A stretch of 10,441 nt of DNA from JBBSTY01 sp038235385 (GTDB lineage: Bacteria > Actinomycetota > Acidimicrobiia > Acidimicrobiales > Acidimicrobilacustridaceae), in the NCBI GenBank assembly GCA_038235385.1, contig JBBSTY010000141.1, positions 1 to 10,441 of the forward strand, given 5' to 3'. This document shows, in pieces, positions 1-5,409 of this stretch (the stretch's first letter is position 1; every line of letters starts with the position of its first letter). The translations under genes and the position numbers were made by a program. The notes under the pieces are model-generated. The model did no database searches, was not told where the DNA came from, and saw only the letters and a list, made by a program, of their open reading frames with translations.

Positions 1-36
1 CCCCCCCCCCCGCCCCCCGGGGGCCGGGGCTTCGGG
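1..36. other. low-complexity G/C contig edge, probable artefact
   Basis: Positions 1-30 are made only of G and C, starting with eleven C in a row; the stretch to about 80 is still nearly all G/C. Read outward on the minus strand this is poly-G, mirroring the right-hand edge. No coding or regulatory meaning should be read into it. Real sequence is trustworthy from roughly 80-90, where the lipase stop codon follows. Confidence 0.75.
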
Positions 37-41
37 TCGCC

Positions 42-60
42 CCGCCCCCTGGTGGGGCGG
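42..60 (-). terminator. possible hairpin after the lipase gene
   Basis: Positions 42-48 (CCGCCCC) pair perfectly with 54-60 (GGGGCGG) around a 5-base loop, about 33 bases past the lipase stop. A competing 6-bp hairpin (25-30 with 39-44) is also possible. There is no T-tract on the minus strand. The region borders the suspect G/C edge, so this may be chance pairing in GC-only sequence. Confidence 0.2.
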
Positions 61-92
61 CGCCCCCACCCCCGGTTCCCGGCGGTCGACGG

Positions 93-1070
93 TCAGACGC
101 CGATCCCGTAGCCCGTGCACACGGCCGTGAAGTTGGCCGTGTTGGGCCCGAGCTCGTTCATCACGTTCTGCAGGGTCGGCGAGTCGTACGAGATCCCGAC
201 GTGGCCGACCGGGTCGTTCGGGCACTGGTTCTGGATCGTGATGTTCTCGACGTTGGGTCCGTTCAGGAACCCGTTGGAGTACGGGGTCACCACCTCGTCG
301 TGGGTGGTGGCGATCACCGTGTAGCGCGGCCCGGCGACGGTGTCGCCACCGGCGAAGAGGCTCGTCTGGAAGCTGGAGCCGACCTCCTGCTGCACCAGCG
401 CCGGCGTCGTCACGCCGAGCACCGCGTTGGCGACGCCGAGGATGCCGAGCTGGTTGCCCAGCGTGGTGAGTCCGCTGAGCGTGGTGCCGTGGTTGCTCGG
501 GGAGAGTCCGATGAACGTGCCGACCTTGGACGCCCCGCCCAGCTTCTTGATGTAGTAGTTCGGCATCATGCCGCCCTGGGAGTGGCCGACGATGTCGACC
601 TTGCTGGCGCCGGTCCAGAAGCGGACGGAGTCGACGAAGGATCGAAGTTCCCTGGCCGAGCTGGCGATGTCGCCGAGACCGGGCAACCGTCCGCCGAACG
701 ACAGCAGGTTCTCGCCGTAGCTCAGGGTGAAGACGCAGTAGCCCTCGTTCCGCAGCATCGGTGAGAGGGCGGACCAGTTGACCGACACGGCTTCGAGCGT
801 GCCGTGCACCAGCACGACCGGCCGCGGATGCGCCGCGCTCGGGCGGCAGAACCAGTTGTTCGCACCGGCGACCGTTCGAGGCGCGACCACCGCCTGGGCG
901 ATGCCCCCGGCGAGCGTGCCGATCGGCAGCTTGGGCGCCGCTTCGGCGCTCGGCAGGAAGAGGGTGGAGGCGCACAGCAGCGCGATCGCGACGATGGTCG
1001 CGCCTCCCCAGCGCGTGCGCCGGCGGCTCGCCGTTCGTCGCACGTCGGCACCTTCGTTGCGCTGGCTCAT
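93..1070 (-). CDS. secreted lipase/esterase, alpha/beta-hydrolase (class-2 lipase type)
   Basis: Predicted exported serine hydrolase of 325 aa that would cleave ester bonds of lipids or short acyl esters outside the cell. Residues 1-44 look like a Sec-type signal peptide: an Arg-rich n-region (11-20), a hydrophobic core (24-39) and an AEA cleavage motif at 42-44. C33 is preceded by LL, so it does not fit a lipobox. The oxyanion HG is at 89-90 and the nucleophile elbow GHSQGG at 162-167 (Ser164). Asp258 in THDEVVTPY and His290 in VGHVGIS complete a plausible triad. Cys75, 112, 283 and one near the C-terminus could form two disulfides. Length and motif order match bacterial class-2 lipases (LipA/EstA type). 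The ATG is preceded by GGAGG at 1081-1085, 10 bases away, and by a good promoter at 1141-1169. The substrate cannot be told from sequence; polyester hydrolysis is possible but unsupported. Confidence 0.9.
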   Translation of the reverse strand: MSQRNEGADVRRTASRRRTRWGGATIVAIALLCASTLFLPSAEAAPKLPIGTLAGGIAQAVVAPRTVAGANNWFCRPSAAHPRPVVLVHGTLEAVSVNWSALSPMLRNEGYCVFTLSYGENLLSFGGRLPGLGDIASSARELRSFVDSVRFWTGASKVDIVGHSQGGMMPNYYIKKLGGASKVGTFIGLSPSNHGTTLSGLTTLGNQLGILGVANAVLGVTTPALVQQEVGSSFQTSLFAGGDTVAGPRYTVIATTHDEVVTPYSNGFLNGPNVENITIQNQCPNDPVGHVGISYDSPTLQNVMNELGPNTANFTAVCTGYGIGV

Positions 1071-1140
1071 GCTCCCGATCCCTCCCTGGGGGCCATCGAC
1101 CGCCGAATGTGTCGACGGTCACGTCACCGTGGTCTGCACG

Positions 1141-1169
1141 AGTGTCTTGCCGACGGACGACGCTGTCAA
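1141..1169 (-). promoter_or_regulatory. sigma-70-type promoter of the lipase gene
   Basis: On the minus strand 1169-1164 reads TTGACA, a perfect -35 box. After a 17-base spacer, 1146-1141 reads GACACT, which keeps the A2 and final T of a -10 box (3 of 6 matches). Transcription would start near 1134 and give an untranslated leader of about 63 bases containing the GGAGG ribosome site. The stretch just upstream (1170-1177) is relatively A/T-rich. An ACGGT-N6-ACCGT inverted repeat (1115-1130) lies at the expected start of the transcript and might be an operator or leader hairpin. Confidence 0.55.
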
Positions 1170-1212
1170 TGAAAACCTCACGGTGCGCGGCCGATCGAGC
1201 GGCGCTAGCCAC

Positions 1213-1234
1213 AGTGAGTGGTTCAGCCCTCACT
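1213..1234. promoter_or_regulatory. inverted repeat, possible operator upstream of the lipase promoter
   Basis: AGTGAG at 1213-1218 and CTCACT at 1229-1234 are perfect inverted repeats separated by 10 bases. The centre lies about 55 bases upstream of the -35 box of the lipase promoter, a distance at which an activator could act. The half-sites recall GTGA/TCAC boxes of CRP-family sites, but the 12-base gap between GTGA and TCAC is too wide for the usual N6 spacing. The binding protein is unknown. Confidence 0.3.
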
Positions 1235-1350
1235 TCCCGTCCGAAAGCCGCCGACGAGGACCGGCCTGGGTCCCGGTGGCCACGACCCGAGCCCGTCGTT
1301 GTCGTTGCGCCTCGGCCGGGCGTGGTCCACGGTTCGCGTCGCTGCGTGGG

Positions 1351-1965
1351 TCAGGATGCGTCGGTGCCGAGACCCTCGGCCTCGGCACCGATGGTGGTGG
1401 ATTCACCGTGGCCGGTGTGCACCACCGTCTCGGGAGGCAACGACAGCAGCCGCTGGCGGATCGATTCGATGATGACGTCGTAGTCGCTGTAGCTGCGACC
1501 GGTCGCGCCAGGGCCCCCGCAGAACAAGGTGTCGCCGCTGAACACGTGCAAGCTGTCGGCGAGGTGGAAGCAACAGCCTCCGGGCGAGTGGCCGGGGGTG
1601 TGCACGATCCCGAGCTCCACCCCACCGACGCGCAGGACGTCGCCGTCGGCGAGCTCGCGGTCAGGTCGTCGGTCGGGATAGACGTCGTGCCAGAGCATGG
1701 TGTCGGCCGGGTGCAGCAGGATCGGAGCATCGACCGCGTCCTGCAGGGCCACCGCGGCGTTGATGTGATCGTTGTGCCCGTGCGTGAGCGCGATCGCGGC
1801 GACCTTGCGGCCCGCCACCGCCTCCACGATCGGCGCGTGGTCGTGCGCGGCATCGATGACCACCACCTCGCGGTCGTCGCCCACGAGCCAGATGTTGTTG
1901 GTGACCTCCCACTCGCCGCCGTCGAGGCGGAAGATCCCGTCGGTGGTGACCAGCTCGATCGTCAT
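1351..1965 (-). CDS. MBL-fold metallo-hydrolase (glyoxalase II-like, Rv2260-like)
   Basis: Predicted cytoplasmic binuclear metal hydrolase, 204 aa. The HxHxDH motif is at 62-67 (H62, H64, D66, H67). Further ligands fit H126 in HTPGHSPGG, D145 in FSGDTLF and H186 in HTGHG, so the whole set is present. The motifs GGPGATGRS (150-158) and the N-terminal NNIWLVGDD resemble, from memory, the actinobacterial group typified by M. tuberculosis Rv2260. In that group the gene often sits beside the mycothiol-dependent dehydrogenase mscR, and hydrolysis of a mycothiol thioester such as S-formylmycothiol is suspected. No mscR is visible here. The ATG at 1965 lacks a clear Shine-Dalgarno sequence and follows the stop of the preceding gene by 39 bases, so it is probably read from that transcript. 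The last dozen residues overlap a strong stem-loop and look unlike the usual family C-terminus. Confidence 0.85.
   Translation of the reverse strand: MTIELVTTDGIFRLDGGEWEVTNNIWLVGDDREVVVIDAAHDHAPIVEAVAGRKVAAIALTHGHNDHINAAVALQDAVDAPILLHPADTMLWHDVYPDRRPDRELADGDVLRVGGVELGIVHTPGHSPGGCCFHLADSLHVFSGDTLFCGGPGATGRSYSDYDVIIESIRQRLLSLPPETVVHTGHGESTTIGAEAEGLGTDAS
1359..1393 (-). terminator. strong stem-loop inside the 3' end of the MBL hydrolase gene
   Basis: Positions 1362-1371 (CGGTGCCGAG) and 1381-1390 (CTCGGCACCG) pair perfectly over 10 bp with a 9-base loop. The stem extends to 1359/1393 with two further pairs and one G-T wobble. It spans the last codons of the hydrolase and ends 5 bases before its stop codon. 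No T-tract follows on the minus strand, so it is not a textbook intrinsic terminator. It could be a T-less actinobacterial terminator, or an RNA 3' end that blocks exonucleases. It separates the upstream cluster from the lipase, which has its own promoter. Confidence 0.45.
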
Positions 1966-1993
1966 GGGGCCACCGTACCGGCGAGGACCGGGA

Positions 1994-2013
1994 GCCGCCT
2001 CGGGTCAGGCGGC
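1994..2013 (-). terminator. hairpin across the stop codon of the orphan secreted protein gene
   Basis: GCCGCCT (1994-2000) and AGGCGGC (2007-2013) pair perfectly over 7 bp with a 6-base loop holding part of the TGA stop (2005-2007). A second perfect 7-bp pair (2013-2019 with 2030-2036) lies just inside the coding end. No T-tract follows. It could reduce read-through into the MBL gene 39 bases away, or be chance pairing in GC-rich DNA. Confidence 0.25.
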
Positions 2014-2625
2014 CGCGGGAACGTCGCCACCCGCGGGCGGCGTGTCGACCGGGACCGGGGTCGACACCGGCGCCGGGACGGGGGCGGGTGTCTCGGCCGG
2101 TGTGGACACGAGCGACGGATCGAGGGCCTCGACCGGCGTGTCGACGATGGCGGGCGTCTCCTCGATGACCACCGTGTTGTCGTCGCCCACGACGACCGTC
2201 GTCACGTTGCCCGTCCCGGAGATGTGGATGTTGGTCACCGGAGCGGCGACCTCGACCTCACGCCACTGCTGGCCGATGTCGCCGAAGCCGCCGTCGGTGA
2301 ACTGGCTGTTGCTGACCACACCGCTGTTGGTCGCGGCGTCGGTGACAACGATGGTCTTGCTGGCCTCGACCGCTTCGAGGTAGCGGCGGATGCCGTCCTC
2401 CTCCTCGGCGGTGAGCGCCACCGGTGCGGCGACGACCGGGGTGCACAGCGCCGGATCTGACATCGACCGGGCGAGGTCGGTCTCGGTGTGGGGGTTGCGG
2501 GCCGCGATGTCGAGCGCCTCGGTCCCGCGCGCGGGACCGAAACCGGAGAGCGCCACCGCCATCGACACGGTGAGGAGCACGACGCTCAGCACGCCGGGAA
2601 CGAACCACCGCTTGGGGATGAACAT
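2005..2625 (-). CDS. orphan secreted or membrane-anchored protein with Thr-Pro-rich tail
   Basis: I do not recognise this 206-aa protein. A short basic start (KRW at 5-7) is followed by a hydrophobic stretch at 8-29, which is either a signal peptide or an uncleaved anchor. A helical-looking acidic segment follows (72-90, with AEEEDGIRRYLEAVEASK). Then comes a beta-rich stretch at 130-156 containing GTGNVTTVVV and GDDNTVVIEE, which looks like two rungs of a G-x-x-N-T-V repeat. The tail (157-206) is rich in Pro, Thr, Ala and Val, with six TP pairs and two STP. Such tails often cross cell walls and may be O-mannosylated in actinobacteria. A longer frame opens at 2730, but the ATG at 2625 is chosen because GGAGGT sits 7 bases upstream and the hydrophobic segment then lies at the N-terminus. 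A weak TACGCT -10-like box (2658-2653) lies upstream, without a -35. Only one Cys (61). Confidence 0.7.
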   Translation of the reverse strand: MFIPKRWFVPGVLSVVLLTVSMAVALSGFGPARGTEALDIAARNPHTETDLARSMSDPALCTPVVAAPVALTAEEEDGIRRYLEAVEASKTIVVTDAATNSGVVSNSQFTDGGFGDIGQQWREVEVAAPVTNIHISGTGNVTTVVVGDDNTVVIEETPAIVDTPVEALDPSLVSTPAETPAPVPAPVSTPVPVDTPPAGGDVPAAA

Positions 2626-2632
2626 GATCGTG

Positions 2633-2638
2633 ACCTCC
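2633..2638 (-). promoter_or_regulatory. ribosome binding site fixing the start of the orphan secreted protein
   Basis: The minus strand reads GGAGGT here, 7 bases before the ATG at 2625. This is the best Shine-Dalgarno match in the window, and it rules against the longer reading from 2730, which would overlap the end of the preceding gene. Confidence 0.7.
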
Positions 2639-2701
2639 GTCGTTTTTCCGGGAGCGTACGGAACGCACGATGCGCGCGCGGGGATGGGCCGTTCGAGCCC
2701 C

Positions 2702-3382
2702 CTACGTCGTGGCGTACCGGGCACCCTCACCGAGGCGCTCGAGGCGGTGCCGGCGCTCGGCCACGACGTGCCCGACGATCAGGAGGCTCAAGAACGCGGC
2801 GAACGTGCACCAGATCGACGAGTAGTCACGGGCCTCGATCAACGCAGCGGCGCCCATGGCCACGAGGTTGGCGATGCCGAACGCGATCACCCATCGGAAC
2901 GTGCTCATCATCGGGGCGACGCAGGTGGCGAACACGTAGGGAACCGCCACCACGATCGCCGGAACCGTCATGTGCAACTGGTAGTCGAGGTTGCCCTCGA
3001 CCACCACGACGGTGATCGCAGGCCTCAGCGCCTCGACGAGCATGACCACGGCGATGAGCGACCCGACGGCCCACGGGAGCAGCAGCCAACGGCGGCGACG
3101 AGGGTCCGGTTCCATGAGCCACACCGCGAACGGCACGTAGAAGGGCAGGAAGGCCCACGCGAACACCACCCAGCTGTGCACCCCCCAACCGGTGAGCGAT
3201 GCCGAGGGGTCACCGTCGAGGGCGACCCACGTCATCCCCTCGAGGAACTGGTGGATGCCGAAACCGAGCGGTAGCGCGGCGAACGGGATCTGGCGCCTGT
3301 CGTCGACCAGCACGAGCGCGCCGACACCAGCAGCGGTGATCACCGCCGCTCCGGCGAAGCTCGCGGTCGCGCTGAAGCACAT
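2702..3382 (-). CDS. DUF6629-type seven-helix membrane protein
   Basis: Integral membrane protein of 226 aa with unknown function. The N-terminal MCFSATASF and the HQFLEGMTW motif (44-52) match what I recall of the DUF6629 family; SIWCTFAA near 189-196 is also typical. About seven membrane segments can be drawn: near 8-26, 33-55, 66-90, 99-119, 138-159, 164-182 and 189-208. Charged DDRR (27-30) and DPRRRR (93-98) fall between helices. Conserved-looking polar residues within helices are His44 and Glu48. The ATG at 3382 is 21 bases after the exporter permease stop and has no strong Shine-Dalgarno sequence, which suggests co-transcription with the ABC pair. It could be an accessory membrane subunit or an unrelated passenger; no catalytic motif is visible. 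Confidence 0.75.
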   Translation of the reverse strand: MCFSATASFAGAAVITAAGVGALVLVDDRRQIPFAALPLGFGIHQFLEGMTWVALDGDPSASLTGWGVHSWVVFAWAFLPFYVPFAVWLMEPDPRRRRWLLLPWAVGSLIAVVMLVEALRPAITVVVVEGNLDYQLHMTVPAIVVAVPYVFATCVAPMMSTFRWVIAFGIANLVAMGAAALIEARDYSSIWCTFAAFLSLLIVGHVVAERRHRLERLGEGARYATT

Positions 3383-3403
3383 GTCGACCGATCATCACAC
3401 AGA

Positions 3404-4261
3404 TCAACGAGTGGCGGCGGAGACGAACTTCCGGGCCGAGAGGAGTGCGAAGACGGCGGTGATCCCGACCGCCCATGCGAGCGAGATCCACACGTCGTTG
3501 CCCGGATCCATCCCGTTGTACAGGGCCCGGGTGGCGTCGGTGACCTTGGTGAACGGGTTGGCCTCGGCGATCGGCTGCAGCCAACTCGGCATGGTGGACG
3601 GATCGACGAAGGCAGACGAGATGAATGTGAGCGGGAACATCCAGATGAACCCGGCCGAGTTGGCGGCCTCCACCGAGTTCACGGACAGGCCGATGAAGGC
3701 CTGGATCCAGCTGAACGCGTAGCCGAAGAACAACAGCAGAGCGGTGGCGCCGATGGCCGCAGGCACCCCGCCTTCGATCCGGAACCCGATGGCGTAGGCG
3801 ACGCCGAACATCACGGCGAACGTGAAGATGTTGCGGCACAGATCCGACACCGTGCGGCCGATGAGCACGGCCGGCTGGTACATGGGCAGCGAGCGGAGCC
3901 GCTCGATCATGCCCTTGCTGAGATCCTCGGCGATGCCGAGGCCGGTGAAGGCGGACCCGAACAGCACCGTCTGGGCGAAGATGCCGGGCATGACGAACTG
4001 GGTGTAGTTGGCGAACCCCGGAACCTCGATCGAACCGCCGAAGACGTAGGTGAAGAGCAGCACGAACATGAGCGGTTGGATGGTGGCGAAGATCAGCAGC
4101 TCCGGGTCGCGGGGCACGGCCCGGAGATGACGGGTGGCCTCGGTCCAGCTGTCGCGCCACAACCAGATCGGCCCGCGCGGGACCTCGCGGGTGAGCACGC
4201 GCTCGTGCGGAGGTTGCGCGCGCACGAGGGAACGGTCGACCGAAGGATCGGTGGTGGTCAT
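3404..4261 (-). CDS. ABC-2 type exporter permease (DrrB-like)
   Basis: Membrane subunit of an ABC exporter, 285 aa, about the usual DrrB length. After a cytoplasmic N-tail (1-55) come roughly six membrane segments: near 56-74, 90-110, 132-158, 165-188, 192-215 and 258-277. The stretch EDLSKGMIERLRSLPM (112-127) is the family's coupling region that contacts the ATPase. NPFTKVTDATRALYNG near the C-terminus is also typical of the ABC-2 daunorubicin-resistance type. Its ATG overlaps the stop of the ATPase gene by 4 bases (ATGA), a sign of translational coupling. Members move drugs, lipids or polymers out of the cell; the substrate here cannot be inferred. Confidence 0.92.
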   Translation of the reverse strand: MTTTDPSVDRSLVRAQPPHERVLTREVPRGPIWLWRDSWTEATRHLRAVPRDPELLIFATIQPLMFVLLFTYVFGGSIEVPGFANYTQFVMPGIFAQTVLFGSAFTGLGIAEDLSKGMIERLRSLPMYQPAVLIGRTVSDLCRNIFTFAVMFGVAYAIGFRIEGGVPAAIGATALLLFFGYAFSWIQAFIGLSVNSVEAANSAGFIWMFPLTFISSAFVDPSTMPSWLQPIAEANPFTKVTDATRALYNGMDPGNDVWISLAWAVGITAVFALLSARKFVSAATR

Positions 4262-5340
4262 GCTGCTGCTCCCTCTCCTGTCCGTGGTCCGCCCGGCTCG
4301 TCGTCGCCCGGCTCCGAGCCGCGCTCGGCCACATGGCCGGTGAGCTCCAGGAACACGTCGTCGAGCGTGGGTCGGCGAACGGCCACATCGTCGATGCCGA
4401 TGCCGGCGTCGTCGAGCAGTCGCACCACGACGGGCACGATGCCCGCCGTGTCGCGCACCGAGATGGTGGCGGTGCGAGCCAGCTCATCGATCTGGTCGTC
4501 CCCGGCAACGTCGATGCCGGCCCGCACGGTGTCGCCCACCCGGCCGAGGTCGGCGGGGTCGACGACGCGCACGGCCACTCGATCGCCGCCGCTCTGGTCC
4601 TTGAGCTGGTCGGCGGTGCCCCGGGCGATCACCTGGCCGTGGTCGATCACGACGATGTCGTCGGCGAGCCGCTCCGCCTCGTCGAGGTACTGGGTGGTGA
4701 GCAACGTGGTGGTGCCGTCGCGCACCAGGTCCTCGATCAGCTCCCACATCGAGAGCCGCGCCCGCGGGTCGAGGCCGGTGGTCGGCTCGTCGAGGAAGAG
4801 CACCGCCGGCCTCGAGATGAGGCTCATGGCGATGTCGAGGCGCCGCCGCATCCCGCCCGAGAAGCCACGCACCGGCCGGTCGGCGGCGTCGACCAGATCG
4901 AAGCGCTCGAGCAGATCGGCGCCCCGGCGGCGCGCCTCGGGGACACGCAGGTGGAACAGCCGTCCGACGTGCTCGAGGTTCTCACGCGCGGTGAGCCGTT
5001 CGTCGACCGCTGCGTACTGACCGGTCAGCCCGATGCGGGCGCGGACATCGCGGGGACGAGCGACGACGTCGATGCCGTCGATCACCGCCCGGCCGGCGTC
5101 GGGCTTGAGCAGCGTCGTGAGGATGCGCACCGAGGTGGTCTTGCCGGCGCCGTTCGGCCCGAGGAGGCCGAGCACGGTCGCGCGGGGCACCTCGAAGTCG
5201 ACACCGCACAACGCGTCGGTGGTGCCGAAGCGCTTGACGAGCCCTTCGGCGAGGACGGCAGGTTGATCGCTCACGTCGGTGAACGCTACCGATGGGGTCC
5301 GACATCCGACGAGCCAATTACCTGCCACGATCTCGTCCAT
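4258..5340 (-). CDS. ABC exporter ATP-binding subunit (DrrA-like)
   Basis: Cytoplasmic ATPase that powers the permease encoded immediately after it. Numbered from the GTG at 5274, the motifs are Walker A GPNGAGKTT (39-47), Q-loop Gln86, signature GFSGGMRRR (137-145), Walker B LFLDEP (159-164) and D-loop GLD (167-169). Gln195 in TTQYLDEAE replaces the switch His, as is normal in DrrA-type ATPases. A C-terminal DUF4162-like region ends with RRPTLDDVFLELTGH, followed by an acidic, Gly-rich tail. Two starts are possible. The ATG at 5340 gives 360 aa and has GAGGAG 7 bases upstream; the GTG at 5274 gives 338 aa, closer to family length, but lacks a Shine-Dalgarno sequence. I keep 5340 because of the ribosome site; the extra 22 residues have no family counterpart that I recognise. 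Confidence 0.92.
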   Translation of the reverse strand: MDEIVAGNWLVGCRTPSVAFTDVSDQPAVLAEGLVKRFGTTDALCGVDFEVPRATVLGLLGPNGAGKTTSVRILTTLLKPDAGRAVIDGIDVVARPRDVRARIGLTGQYAAVDERLTARENLEHVGRLFHLRVPEARRRGADLLERFDLVDAADRPVRGFSGGMRRRLDIAMSLISRPAVLFLDEPTTGLDPRARLSMWELIEDLVRDGTTTLLTTQYLDEAERLADDIVVIDHGQVIARGTADQLKDQSGGDRVAVRVVDPADLGRVGDTVRAGIDVAGDDQIDELARTATISVRDTAGIVPVVVRLLDDAGIGIDDVAVRRPTLDDVFLELTGHVAERGSEPGDDEPGGPRTGEGAAA

Positions 5341-5347
5341 CGACCAG

Positions 5348-5353
5348 CTCCTC
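5348..5353 (-). promoter_or_regulatory. ribosome binding site favouring the longer ABC ATPase start
   Basis: The minus strand reads GAGGAG, 7 bases before the ATG at 5340. No comparable site precedes the alternative GTG at 5274. It lies 7 bases downstream, in transcript sense, of a GC-rich hairpin (5361-5377). Confidence 0.5.
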
Positions 5354-5360
5354 GCGACAC

Positions 5361-5377
5361 GCCCGGTCGATCCGGGC
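5361..5377 (-). terminator. small GC hairpin between the cyclase and the ABC operon
   Basis: GCCCGG (5361-5366) pairs perfectly with CCGGGC (5372-5377) around a 5-base loop. It lies in the 69-base gap after the diguanylate cyclase stop. There is no T-tract. It may partly end the cyclase transcript or shape the leader of the ABC ATPase, since it ends just before that gene's ribosome site. Confidence 0.3.
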
Positions 5378-5409
5378 CGTGGGGTTCCGACGACGATGAC
5401 CTCCCGGAT

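Noticed and set aside
1258..1273. GGACC-N6-GGTCC hairpin in the gap before the lipase
   Set aside because: A five-pair stem without T-tract, far weaker than the stem-loop at 1359-1393; not supported as a separate element.
1168..1483. Small plus-strand ORF beginning ATGAAAACC in the lipase upstream region
   Set aside because: It overlaps the 3' end of the MBL gene, has no ribosome site and no protein-like pattern; the ATG lies over the lipase -35 box.
2681..2700. Weak hairpin after the DUF6629 stop (GGGC/GCCC with bulges)
   Set aside because: Only four clean pairs, no T-tract, and GC-rich surroundings make chance pairing likely.
2626..2730. N-terminal extension of the orphan secreted protein up to 2730
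   Set aside because: It would overlap the previous gene's stop and put 35 Arg/Pro-rich residues before the signal/anchor segment. The ATG at 2625 has a strong GGAGGT.
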